DNA of 64,000 nt from Myxococcales bacterium. GTDB lineage: Bacteria > Myxococcota > Myxococcia > Myxococcales > Myxococcaceae. Position 1 is the first letter of the stretch. Each line of letters begins with the position of its first letter. A program made the translations under genes and the position numbers. Shown here piece after piece: positions 11,134-18,350 of the stretch. The DNA lies in contig JACPVI010000048.1 in assembly GCA_016191815.1 (NCBI GenBank), positions 1-64,000 of the forward strand, given 5' to 3'. Below the pieces are notes generated by a model. That model was given only the letters and a program-made list of their open reading frames with translations, ran no database searches and was not told the DNA's origin.

Positions 11134-12177
11134 TCAGCCGCGCGGGGTCTCCGCCTCTCGGCGCTGGTCGACCGCGGCCTTCAAGACCGCTGCGGCCGCC
11201 TTGTACAGCTCCTCGGGGATCTGCTCGCCCACGTCGTAGTGCACCAGGCTTCGCGCGAGCGGGATGTCCTTCACGATGGGGATGCCGAGCCGCCTTGCCT
11301 CGCACCGGATGCGCAGGGCGTCGTCCTCCCGGCCCTTGGCGACCAGGTAGGGCGCGTCGCACTCCTTCTCGTCGTACCTGAGCGCTACCGCGATGTGCGT
11401 CGGGTTGACCACCACGCAAGTGGCGCGCTGGACGCCGCGAGCCGGGCCGCCCGACGCGAGCTGCCGGTGCATCGCCTTTCGCGCCGCCCGGTGCCGCGGA
11501 TCTCCCTCGGCGTCCTTGTGCTCCTGCTTGACCTCCTCGCGGGTCATCATCAGGTCCTTCCGGTGCCGCCGGCGGGCCAAGGCGTAGTCCGCCGCTCCCA
11601 GCGCCAAGGCGACCAACGCGCAGCGGCCCAGCGCGCCGGCCAGCCGGTCGACCACCACCAAGAGGCCGGCGGCGCCTTCGAAGCGAACCGCCCGGAACGC
11701 CTCCTGGGCGCTTCCAGCCAGCGAGGCCCACATCGCCCAGGCCAGGATGCCGGCCACCAGCGCGCCCTTGAGCAGGTCCAACGCTTGCCGAGCCGACACC
11801 AGCCGGCGCAGGCCCGCAGCTGGATCGATCCGCTCCAGCTTGGGGGCCAGCGTGGCCAGGTTGAACTGGAAGCCCGCGCAGGCGACTGCCGCCAGAGCCG
11901 AAGCGGCGAAGGCGCCTGCGAGGGCGGGCGCCGCGAGCGCCGCCAACACCCGCGTCCCCTCGGCTAGCGCCGAGGCAGGCGACGCCTCTGGCCGGGCGAA
12001 CAACTCCACGGTCCAGCGTGACAGCCGCGCGGCCGACTCCGGGGCGAACGCCCACAGGCCGCAGAGCCCTCCGGCCGCGGCCGCAGAAGACGAGAGCATC
12101 CGGCTTCGCGGCAGTTGCCCCTTCTTTCGCGCGTCGCGGAGCCGCTTCGCCGTCGGCTGCTCGGTCCGCTCGCTCAT
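11134..12177 (-). CDS. sctU: T3SS export switch protein SctU (FlhB/YscU family)
   Basis: Membrane protein that switches substrate specificity after self-cleavage. 347 residues. It starts MSERTEQPTAKRLRDARKKGQ, a family hallmark, followed by four membrane segments, a basic linker (RRRHRKDLMMTREEVKQE) and the cytosolic domain with the autocleavage motif Asn258-Pro-Thr-His261. The end contains GIPIVKDIPLARSLVHYDVGEQIP. ATG 12177 overlaps the sctT stop codon as ATGA, so the two are translationally coupled. Confidence 0.95.
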   Translation of the reverse strand: MSERTEQPTAKRLRDARKKGQLPRSRMLSSSAAAAGGLCGLWAFAPESAARLSRWTVELFARPEASPASALAEGTRVLAALAAPALAGAFAASALAAVACAGFQFNLATLAPKLERIDPAAGLRRLVSARQALDLLKGALVAGILAWAMWASLAGSAQEAFRAVRFEGAAGLLVVVDRLAGALGRCALVALALGAADYALARRRHRKDLMMTREEVKQEHKDAEGDPRHRAARKAMHRQLASGGPARGVQRATCVVVNPTHIAVALRYDEKECDAPYLVAKGREDDALRIRCEARRLGIPIVKDIPLARSLVHYDVGEQIPEELYKAAAAVLKAAVDQRREAETPRG

Positions 12178-12965
12178 CGGGCCACCTCGAAGAGCACCTC
12201 GAGCGCCGTGCTCGAGCCGGCGACCTCCGACAGCAGCCGATCGCAGATGACCCCCAGCCCGAGCCAGACCACCGCGCCGCCGCCGAGGATCCGCAAGGGG
12301 GCGCCAACCTCGGCGAGGTTCATCGGCGCCGCCACCTTCGAGGCCATCGCCACCAGCGCATCCGCCGCCATCACTGCTCCCGCGATCGGAGCCCCCACCG
12401 CCAGCCCTGCCGCCAGCGCCGCCCCGCCAAGCCGCACCACGTGCATCGCCGCCACCTCGGTGGGCACGTACGCGCCGAGCTTCACCGCCGCGAAGCTCTT
12501 CCAGAGTGCCCCGAGCACCAGCGGGAACGCCACCCCGGTGACCGCCAGCGCCACCAACATCTGGTAGAGCCCGTCGCCGGTCGCCGACTCGCGAGTCCCC
12601 GCCACCGGCAGCGCCGCCTCGGCCGAGGTGCCCCGGACCAGGTCGATGAGGCGGCCTCCGATGCGCGCGGCATCGAAGGGCAGCGAGGCGATCAGCCCCA
12701 TCGCCGTCCCCAGTGCCAGCTCGCGGCCGGCGAGCCCGGCGAACACCCAGGCGTCCTCCACCGGCGAGACCGGGGCGACTCCGGCCGAGAGGTGCAGCGC
12801 GAGCGAGAGGCCAAGGACCAGCCCCAGCCGCACCGTGGCCGGCGCGGTGGCTCCGCCGAAGAGGGGGCAGAGGAAAGCCACCGGGAAGAGCCGCGCGGCG
12901 CACAGGGCCACTGCCGCCACGTGAGGCCAGAGCGCGGAGGCCAACTGGAGGAGGTCGCCGCTCAC
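12174..12965 (-). CDS. sctT: T3SS export apparatus protein SctT (FliR family)
   Basis: Core export-gate membrane protein, which with SctR and SctS forms the helical entry pore. 263 residues with about six hydrophobic segments; PVAFLCPLFGGATAPATVRLGLVLGL and GAPIAGAVMAADALVAMASKVAAPMNL (quoted in part: AAPMNLAEVG) match the FliR/SctT pattern. GTG 12965 overlaps the sctS stop as GTGA, and the stop overlaps the sctU start as ATGA. No Shine-Dalgarno sequence is needed for coupled re-initiation. Confidence 0.9.
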   Translation of the reverse strand: MSGDLLQLASALWPHVAAVALCAARLFPVAFLCPLFGGATAPATVRLGLVLGLSLALHLSAGVAPVSPVEDAWVFAGLAGRELALGTAMGLIASLPFDAARIGGRLIDLVRGTSAEAALPVAGTRESATGDGLYQMLVALAVTGVAFPLVLGALWKSFAAVKLGAYVPTEVAAMHVVRLGGAALAAGLAVGAPIAGAVMAADALVAMASKVAAPMNLAEVGAPLRILGGGAVVWLGLGVICDRLLSEVAGSSTALEVLFEVAR

Positions 12966-13240
12966 GAGCCGACTCCCGGCAGCGCGAGCAACAGGCTCGT
13001 GGCGAAGCGCGAGAGCTGCGCGGCGATCCAGGGCCCGGCGATGACCAGCGCCGCCACCGCCGCACACAGCTTCGGAACCACCGAGAGGGTGCTCTCCTGG
13101 ATCTGGGTGGTGGCCTGGAAGAGGCTCATCGCGAATCCGACCAAGAGGCTCGCCCCGATCGGGGGCAGGGACGCCAGCACCATCAGGAGCAGCGCCTCGC
13201 GGCCAACGGTGAGGATCATCTCCTGGGCCATGGCGCTCAC
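12962..13240 (-). CDS. sctS: T3SS export apparatus protein SctS (FliQ family)
   Basis: 92-residue membrane protein with two hydrophobic hairpin helices, as in FliQ/SctS. The first, ALLLMVLASLPPIGASLLVG, leads into FAMSLFQATTQIQESTLSVVP, where the FQAxTQIQ(E/D)xTL block is a family signature. The second helix is AAVAALVIAGPWIAAQL. GTG 13240 overlaps the sctR stop as GTGA; ATG 13231 is an alternative start three codons on. Confidence 0.93.
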   Translation of the reverse strand: MSAMAQEMILTVGREALLLMVLASLPPIGASLLVGFAMSLFQATTQIQESTLSVVPKLCAAVAALVIAGPWIAAQLSRFATSLLLALPGVGS

Positions 13241-13899
13241 CGGTACCCGAGGATGAGGCCCTGGGCCAACAGCCCCCAGCCGTCCACCGCCACGAACAGC
13301 AGCACCTTGAAGGGCAAGCTCACCTGGCTCGGCGAGAGCGTCTGCATCCCCAGCGCGAGGAGCACGTTGGCGATCACCATGTCCAGCACCAGGAACGGCA
13401 GGAACACCAGGAAGCCGATCTGGAACGCCTCCTTCAGCTCGGTGATCACGAACGCCGGGACCACCACCGCGAGGTCGTCCTCCGCCACCAGGGCCGCTTC
13501 CTCCGGCGCGCGAAGCTCCCGCGCCAGCTCGGCGAAGCGCGCCCGCTCCTCGGGGTCCCCGTGGCGGAAGAGAAACTCGCGCAAAGGCTCGGCCACCGTC
13601 CCCGCCGCCGCAGCCAGCTCCGCTCCCGAGCCCGCCTCGCGGAAGGACCCTCTGCCGGCCTCGTGCATCCTTCCGAGCACCGGTGCCATCACGTGGGCAG
13701 TGAGCACCGCGGCCAGCCCGGTGAGCACGATGGTCGGCGGGGCCTGCTGGGTTCCCATCGCCGACCGCGCGAAGGACAGCACCACCGCGATCTTCGAGAA
13801 GCTGGTCAGCATCACCACCGCGAAGGGGATCAGCGCGAGCAGGGCCAACAGCGCCATCATCGAGAGCGGCTGGCCCGCCATGGACAGCTCCGGCTTCAT
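13237..13899 (-). CDS. sctR: T3SS export apparatus protein SctR (FliP family)
   Basis: Pentameric core of the export gate. 220 residues with two N-terminal and two C-terminal membrane segments. Typical blocks are LTSFSKIAVVLSFARSAMGTQQAPP, shown in part as MLTSFSKIAVVLSFAR and GTQQAPP, and PAFVITELKEAFQIGFLVFLP with DMVIANVLLALGMQ and KVLLFVAVDGW. ATG 13899 overlaps the fliO-like stop as ATGA and is preceded by GGAGGCACCC, also found before sctF and the radical SAM gene. Confidence 0.94.
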   Translation of the reverse strand: MKPELSMAGQPLSMMALLALLALIPFAVVMLTSFSKIAVVLSFARSAMGTQQAPPTIVLTGLAAVLTAHVMAPVLGRMHEAGRGSFREAGSGAELAAAAGTVAEPLREFLFRHGDPEERARFAELARELRAPEEAALVAEDDLAVVVPAFVITELKEAFQIGFLVFLPFLVLDMVIANVLLALGMQTLSPSQVSLPFKVLLFVAVDGWGLLAQGLILGYR

Positions 13900-14291
13900 C
13901 GGGTGCCTCCCTTGCGAATCCCGCGGCTGGCGCGGCGAGGAATCCGGGGGCGCCGCGCCTTCACCTTGAAGGACGGCGCCTGTGCCACCTCCGCGTACCC
14001 GTCGCCGTGCACCACCAGATAGGTGCTCCCATCAGCCTCCAGCAGCGCCACCCCGCACCGCTGGGAGAGCCCCGCCCGGGACACCACCCGGAGCCTAGCG
14101 AGCTGCGGCTCGCCGGACTGGCCCTTGACCCGCCGCATCCAGAGTGCGATTGCGACCGCGGCGCCGGCCACCAGCACCCAGCGGGCGATCGAGGTGGCGC
14201 CGATTCCTCCCAGCGAGCCGGCGGCGACCAGGGCGGCCAAGAGCGCGGCGGCGGCGATGATCTTTCCCTTCGGAGTCCGGAGCAGTTCCAC
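13896..14291 (-). CDS. FliO-like protein of the type III export apparatus
   Basis: 131 residues. An N-terminal basic segment is followed by two hydrophobic stretches (IIAAAALLAALVAAG and WVLVAGAAVAIALWMRRVKG), then a FliO-like soluble domain: LARLRVVSRAGLSQRCGVALLEADG, shown in part as LRVVSRAGLSQRCGVALLE, and STYLVVHGDGYAEVAQ. FliO assists FliP (SctR) assembly in flagella; non-flagellar systems normally lack it. GTG 14291 follows GGAGG at 14302-14298. Its place directly before sctR is exactly that of fliO before fliP. The family assignment is by pattern, so moderately sure. Confidence 0.7.
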   Translation of the reverse strand: MELLRTPKGKIIAAAALLAALVAAGSLGGIGATSIARWVLVAGAAVAIALWMRRVKGQSGEPQLARLRVVSRAGLSQRCGVALLEADGSTYLVVHGDGYAEVAQAPSFKVKARRPRIPRRASRGIRKGGTR

Positions 14292-14302
14292 CTTCCACCT
14301 CC

Positions 14303-15469
14303 TCACGGCAACAGCGCGATCACCCGCGCCCCCACTTCTCCCTCCACCTCGACCAGCTCGGCGCGCGCCACCGAGCGATCTCCGACCCTGAGCACCACCG
14401 GCTCGGCGGCGTTCATGTGCAAGGGGAGCACCGCGCCCGGCTTGAGCAGCGAAAGCTCGGAGAGCGTCATCCGGATGCGGGTGAGCTCCACCTCGACCTC
14501 CACCGGCAATTCCTTCGCCTCCACTTCGGTCTGGGCCATCGTCCACTCCTGCGGGTAGGCGCGCGGCACCGCGCGCGAGAAAGCGAAACCACCAGGTCCG
14601 AGCTGGCCGCGAAGCTCGAAGGTGCGGCCGAGGAGCCGGCACTCACCGCTCAGCGCGCCGTGCCGCTGCCAGAGGCCCTCGAGCATCGCCACGTCCCCCG
14701 GCGCCAGGTGAGCGAAGTCGGTCGGGTCCAGCCGGGTGCGGCCCGCGAGGACCCGAGCCTCGACCGAAGCCGCCAGCACCTCGGGAGCGATCTGCCCGGG
14801 CAGCTCCTCCTTGGCGTCCTGGACCGCGGTCTGGAGCTGCGGCGCAGGCAGCAGCACCCGAACGAGCCCGGCGGCAGAGCCCACCGCCACCGACACCTCC
14901 AGCGAGACGTAAGGCAGCGTGCAGTCCAGCCGCTCCAGCACCTCGCCGCGGTCCGCGTGCACCGAGACGAGCCTGGGTGAGAAGCGCCGCTCCAGCCCCG
15001 CCTCCGCGCGCAGCGCCGACAGGGCCAAAAGGCACAAGTAGCTGAACCCGGCTTCCTCCACCCGGGTGAGCTTCGAGGCCGCCGAGAGCCGCCCTTCCCC
15101 GCCCGAGAGGCGCTCCAGCACCGCCGCCACCAGCGCGGCGTCCAGCTCCAGGACCGCCTTGGCGCCGATCGCCGACAGCTCCACCAGGCCGAACACGCTC
15201 GTCCGGGCGAGCCCGCCGAATGGGCTCACCGCCGACTCGAGCAGCCTCCCGGAGAGCGAAACCGCGCAGGCGAGTTGCTTCTCCAGGCAGCCGCGAACCG
15301 CCTCCAGCCCGACCTTCGCCTCTTTCGCCAAGGCTGGCCGCCGGGACAAAGACAGGTGCGCCCGCGTCAGCCGCCGCACCCCGAAGCGCTTGAGCCGGAG
15401 CGCCTTGGCGGTCGCGCTCGCCGTCTCCTTGAGCGGCAGCGTGATGGTGTCCTCGGCGTCGGTGCGCAT
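14303..15469 (-). CDS. sctQ: T3SS C-ring protein SctQ (FliM/FliN family)
   Basis: Cytosolic sorting-platform/C-ring component. 388 residues. The N-terminal two-thirds is FliM-like and poorly conserved. A C-terminal surface-presentation (SpoA) domain spans roughly residues 310-385: LPVEVEVELTRIRMTLSEL, LLKPGAVLPLHMN and VVLRVGDRSVARAELVEVEG. ATG 15469 is preceded by GGAGG (15482-15478) 8 bases upstream; a TTG at 15514 would add 15 residues without a good ribosome site. The fliO-like gene follows after 11 bases. Confidence 0.85.
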   Translation of the reverse strand: MRTDAEDTITLPLKETASATAKALRLKRFGVRRLTRAHLSLSRRPALAKEAKVGLEAVRGCLEKQLACAVSLSGRLLESAVSPFGGLARTSVFGLVELSAIGAKAVLELDAALVAAVLERLSGGEGRLSAASKLTRVEEAGFSYLCLLALSALRAEAGLERRFSPRLVSVHADRGEVLERLDCTLPYVSLEVSVAVGSAAGLVRVLLPAPQLQTAVQDAKEELPGQIAPEVLAASVEARVLAGRTRLDPTDFAHLAPGDVAMLEGLWQRHGALSGECRLLGRTFELRGQLGPGGFAFSRAVPRAYPQEWTMAQTEVEAKELPVEVEVELTRIRMTLSELSLLKPGAVLPLHMNAAEPVVLRVGDRSVARAELVEVEGEVGARVIALLP

Positions 15470-15497
15470 CCGCGGGGCCTCCGTGGGGAATGGCCTC

Positions 15498-15513
15498 TTC
15501 ACGGGGCTTGCCA
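15498..15513 (-). promoter_or_regulatory. Sigma54-like -24/-12 element upstream of sctQ
   Basis: Minus strand reads TGGCAAGCCCCGTGAA, 28 bases before the sctQ ATG. The TGGCA part matches the sigma54 -24 box. The -12 part is GTGAA rather than TTGCA, the same variant as upstream of sctF. Confidence 0.35.
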
Positions 15514-15553
15514 AGGAAAAGCTGCCTGCTTTCAGTGGGTTGTGATGCCCGGT

Positions 15554-15566
15554 CGGTCTCAGACCG
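15554..15566. promoter_or_regulatory. Perfect 13-base palindrome upstream of sctQ
   Basis: CGGTCT-C-AGACCG lies in the 133-base gap before sctQ, 41 bases beyond the -24/-12-like element. It could be an operator or the stem of a small hairpin after the preceding gene. Confidence 0.35.
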
Positions 15567-15602
15567 TCTACGCCGGAGATGGGAGGCCGTTCCCGCGGAC
15601 GG

Positions 15603-16049
15603 TCAGTGGCAGGCCTCGCGGACGATGCGGCGGGCGAGCGCGGCGAGAACGGGGCAGGCCGGATCGCCAGCCGGATTAGAGGCCTGCTCGGGGAAGAGGG
15701 ACTTGAGGTGGACCGGAAGCAGGCGGAACACCTCCTGGCGCAGAGCCGGCCCGGCCATGGACATCGCCTCGCGCAGCTGCCGCACCGCTTCGGGGCGCTC
15801 GCCGTAGGCGAGCTGCAACCTCGCCTGGCGGGTGGCCGAGTCCCAGCTCATCGCCTCCCGGGCCTGGGTACGCGCCCTGGAGCGGAGCGGCTCGGCCAGG
15901 CCGTCGAGCAGCTCGAGGGCGCCTTCGCGATCCAGCGCCGCGCAGAAGAGGGCCACTTGCTCTGCGAAGCCGAGCTCCGCCCGGGCAGGCGGCCGGAGAC
16001 GGGCCTTGGGAAGCACCAACCGGGTGCCTTTCATCGCATCGGCGGCCAT
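15603..16049 (-). CDS. Unknown protein of the T3SS cluster
   Basis: 148 residues (ATG 16049; ATG 16034 possible), not recognised. It is soluble, mostly helical, with Ala/Arg/Leu-rich amphipathic segments such as FAEQVALFCAALDREGALELL and QLAYGERPEAVRQLREAMSMA (read in part). It has no membrane segment or signal peptide. It starts 4 bases after the sctJ stop. In other systems the genes between sctJ and sctQ encode SctK, SctL, SctN, SctO and SctP; by position this could be a small sorting-platform adaptor, but no sequence feature proves it. Confidence 0.6.
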   Translation of the reverse strand: MAADAMKGTRLVLPKARLRPPARAELGFAEQVALFCAALDREGALELLDGLAEPLRSRARTQAREAMSWDSATRQARLQLAYGERPEAVRQLREAMSMAGPALRQEVFRLLPVHLKSLFPEQASNPAGDPACPVLAALARRIVREACH

Positions 16050-16053
16050 CGGG

Positions 16054-16839
16054 CTAGGCCGCCCTTCTCGCAGGGGCGACCACCGGCTTGGGCGGAGCGG
16101 GTGGCGTGGCGGCGGCGGCAACCCGCGAGCGGAAGCGGCGCAGCCTCAAGGTGAGCACCACCAGGGCGACCGCCAGAAGGGAGGTGCTGACCGAGAGCAG
16201 GATCACCAGCCAGCGGAGCCGCGCCGCCGGAGTGGGGCCGCGCACCGGCGTCGGAACGGAGCTCTCCACCTCACTCAGGAAGAGGGTCACCTGCTCTTGG
16301 GCGAGCCCCTCGACGCTGCCGGCGATGAGCGCCCGCAGCTCGTCTCTCTTGCCTTCCAGACGCGCGGCGGCCCCGGGCCGGACCCGGAGGAAGGCAGAGG
16401 CCTTGGCCTGGCCGGCCGCCTGCCCTGGCCTCGCCGGAGGAGGAAGCGCGAGGTGCACCCGGGCGGAATTCACCCCGTCGACCGTCTCCAGAGTGGCGGC
16501 GAGATCGCCGGCGAGGCCGACCATCTGCCGGGTGCGCTCTTCCACCGGAGTGGGGACCAGTCCGCCGCTGCCGAGGACATCCAGCGTGGTGGGAGTCTTT
16601 GGCCTCGGCAGCCCCAGCTCGGCGAGGACCCTCACCGCGTCGGCCGCCTGCTCCGAGGAGACTTCGACTGCCCAGCTCGGCTTCTTTCCCTTCTCTGGCA
16701 CCTTCTTCGCCTCGAAGCCGCGCTCGCCGAGGGCGCTCTGCAGCTCGTTGGCCTGCCGCTCGTCGAGGCCGTGCTGGATTCGCTCTGCGCAGCCGGCCAG
16801 TGCCGCGGTGAGGGCCAGCGACAATCGGGCGAGTCTCAT
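16054..16839 (-). CDS. sctJ: T3SS inner-membrane ring lipoprotein SctJ (YscJ/FliF family)
   Basis: Basal-body ring component. 261 residues. The signal peptide ends in lipobox LAGC with Cys17. Two ring-building motifs follow: LDERQANELQSALGERG through VSSEQAADAVRVLAELGLP, and then LAATLETVDGVNSARVHLALP, a strong SctJ/FliF signature. A membrane helix (about 208-230, WLVILLSVSTSLLAVALVVL) and a short basic tail close the protein. It begins 12 bases after the sctI stop codon. Confidence 0.93.
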   Translation of the reverse strand: MRLARLSLALTAALAGCAERIQHGLDERQANELQSALGERGFEAKKVPEKGKKPSWAVEVSSEQAADAVRVLAELGLPRPKTPTTLDVLGSGGLVPTPVEERTRQMVGLAGDLAATLETVDGVNSARVHLALPPPARPGQAAGQAKASAFLRVRPGAAARLEGKRDELRALIAGSVEGLAQEQVTLFLSEVESSVPTPVRGPTPAARLRWLVILLSVSTSLLAVALVVLTLRLRRFRSRVAAAATPPAPPKPVVAPARRAA

Positions 16840-16851
16840 CTGCTCCTCCTC

Positions 16852-17259
16852 TCAAAGCTGGGTCTGGAGCACCTGCTTGACGCCGGAGGTGGCCTTCTCG
16901 ACCACCTTGCCGGCGAGGTCCAACTCCTGGCTCGAGCGGTAGACCTGCGCCTGCATGGCGAGCAGCTCCGCCGGGGTGAAGGTCTTGCCCGACTGAGCCA
17001 GCTCGAGCACCTTGTCGATGCGGCGCTGGGCCGCGGCCACCCGGTCGAAGGCCTCCGCGGGCCTGACCTGCTCCGGAGTCTTGGCAACTGCCGGCTGCGG
17101 CGCGTGGCGGGGGCCCAGCCGTTGCGGGAAAGGCCCCAGCGGCTTGGCCGGCGCCTCGGAGCGAGCGGCTTCGAGCACCTTGCCGAACTTCTCCTGTCCG
17201 GCTGTGACCGAGGAAGACGATGGAGCGGAGACGACACTCGAGAGCTTGTCGATGGCCAT
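16852..17259 (-). CDS. sctI: T3SS inner rod protein SctI
   Basis: 135 residues. The Pro/Ala-rich N-terminal half is variable. The C-terminal part (FTPAELLAMQAQVYRSSQ, then ELDLAGKVVEKATSGVKQVL and QTQL) has the family pattern: LLxxQ-xxYR, DLAxKVVxKAxxGVxQLxxxQ. Its position between the needle-like gene and sctJ matches the prgI-prgJ-prgK order in Salmonella. ATG 17259; it starts 9 bases after the sctF-like stop. Confidence 0.8.
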   Translation of the reverse strand: MAIDKLSSVVSAPSSSSVTAGQEKFGKVLEAARSEAPAKPLGPFPQRLGPRHAPQPAVAKTPEQVRPAEAFDRVAAAQRRIDKVLELAQSGKTFTPAELLAMQAQVYRSSQELDLAGKVVEKATSGVKQVLQTQL

Positions 17260-17268
17260 CGGCGTGCC

Positions 17269-17721
17269 CTAGCGGATGTTGTTGATGGCGGCCTTGGCGG
17301 AGTCGTGGCGGACTTTGAGGATGTTGGAGATGGCGTTGAACTCCCGGCTCTCGCGCTGCATCTCGTTCTGGAGAGCGAGGTACTGCTGGCTCTGGGAGGA
17401 CTGGGCTTGCAGGAGGTCCCACGCGTCGCCGCGGAAATCGCCGGTCGCCGGAGCTCCCGCCGCCACCGAGGAGGGAGCCCGGCTGCCCACCGGCGTCACC
17501 GCGGCGCCCGAGGCGGACACCACCGAGGCCATCGCGCTGATGCCCGATACCGCTGCGCTGACCACTGGCGAGCCGCGGGTGACTCCGCTGAGGATCATCG
17601 AGCCTACCCCGGCCATGGTGCCGAGGCTCTGGGCGAGCACGTCGCCGAATTCGGTCTTGGGGGTCTGCCGGGAGACGGTGGGGACAATCGACGTCGGGCT
17701 GATCCGGCTGGGCTGCTCCAT
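17269..17721 (-). CDS. sctF: Putative T3SS needle protein, oversized (SctF-like)
   Basis: 150 residues, about twice the length of a normal needle subunit. Its last 22 residues, NAISNILKVRHDSAKAAIN then NIR, follow the needle C-terminal pattern: in PrgI the end runs NAQSNTVKVFKDIDAAIIQ then NFR, so N-A-x-S-N-x2-K-V and A-A-I-x-N-x-R coincide. Upstream is a Ser/Ala/Val/Gly-rich hydrophobic region (about 35-90). ATG 17721 has AGGAGG 8 bases before it. It is the first gene of the sct operon, next to sctI. The alternative is a FliE-like rod adaptor. The call is inference from motif plus position. Confidence 0.55.
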   Translation of the reverse strand: MEQPSRISPTSIVPTVSRQTPKTEFGDVLAQSLGTMAGVGSMILSGVTRGSPVVSAAVSGISAMASVVSASGAAVTPVGSRAPSSVAAGAPATGDFRGDAWDLLQAQSSQSQQYLALQNEMQRESREFNAISNILKVRHDSAKAAINNIR

Positions 17722-17754
17722 TGGGTGCCTCCTTCGAGTCCGGGGCGGCGTCTG

Positions 17755-17770
17755 TTCACGCCGCGTGCCG
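17755..17770 (-). promoter_or_regulatory. Sigma54-like -24/-12 element upstream of sctF
   Basis: Minus strand reads CGGCACGCGGCGTGAA, 33 bases before the sctF ATG. GGCACG matches the -24 consensus exactly. The -12 box is GTGAA instead of TTGCA. The same arrangement occurs upstream of sctQ and the GH19 gene. Confidence 0.4.
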
Positions 17771-17915
17771 GGGCGGCGGGCTCGTGTTTCCGCGCGGATG
17801 CGCCGAGCCGATGGGCGAGCGGTGGACGGACCGTCTCCGCGCGCGGACGGAAAACTTGCGGGCGCTACATCCTGGTGGAGAATTCTTCGGGCCTGTCGCA
17901 CCGAGGAGGCGCACG

Positions 17916-18242
17916 ATGGAAGTCATCGAAGGGACTCCGGTCGAGGCCGAGCGCTTTCACCCGCGGGTGGAGGCGTCCCTGATGGTGAAGCTGCTGCTCA
18001 ACGGGAAGGCGATCCTCGCCACGGTCCGCGACCTCTCGATGGCCGGCTTGTGTCTCACCGGGGTCCCGGAGCTGGGCCGGGAGCGGGTGACCGTCTCCAT
18101 TCCCTTGCCTCGCGACCGCGAGGTGGTGACCGGCTGCACGGTTCGCCGGCGGATGGGCGACGTGATGGCGCTGGAGTTCGACCAGCTCGACTGGGAGGAC
18201 CTCTTCGCCCTCGCCCGCTTCGTCCACCCGAGGCTCCCCTAG
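17916..18242 (+). CDS. PilZ domain protein
   Basis: 108 residues. FHPRVEASLMVKLLLNG is a weak RxxxR-type start, and TVRDLSMAGLCLTGVPELG corresponds to the D/NxSxxG element of PilZ, followed by a typical beta-barrel sequence and FVHPRLP. The c-di-GMP arginines are not fully conserved, so binding is uncertain. ATG 17916 has GAGGAG at 17903-17908. It diverges from the T3SS operon, sharing a 194-base upstream region, and ends in a strong hairpin. Confidence 0.75.
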   Translation: MEVIEGTPVEAERFHPRVEASLMVKLLLNGKAILATVRDLSMAGLCLTGVPELGRERVTVSIPLPRDREVVTGCTVRRRMGDVMALEFDQLDWEDLFALARFVHPRLP

Positions 18243-18249
18243 CTCAAGC

Positions 18250-18271
18250 CCCTCTCGCGCGTGCGAGAGGG
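18250..18271 (+). terminator. Hairpin terminator after PilZ gene
   Basis: CCCTCTCGC-GCGT-GCGAGAGGG, a perfect 9-bp stem with a 4-base loop, begins 8 bases after the stop codon. There is no T tract. Confidence 0.55.
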
Positions 18272-18350
18272 CCAGGGGGAGGGCCACGTAGATCGAACGG
18301 CGCCGCCGTTCGTTGACTGCCTCCGCCCAACTTCCACGGAGGCAATTCCA

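Noticed and set aside
8630-12307. 1225-codon minus-strand frame overlapping sctV and sctU
   Set aside because: Other frame of sct genes; no recognisable domains.
8815-17721. Reading the export genes as a flagellar cluster
   Set aside because: SctI, SctJ (lipoprotein) and needle-like genes are present, and no flagellin, hook, rod or motor genes occur in the window.
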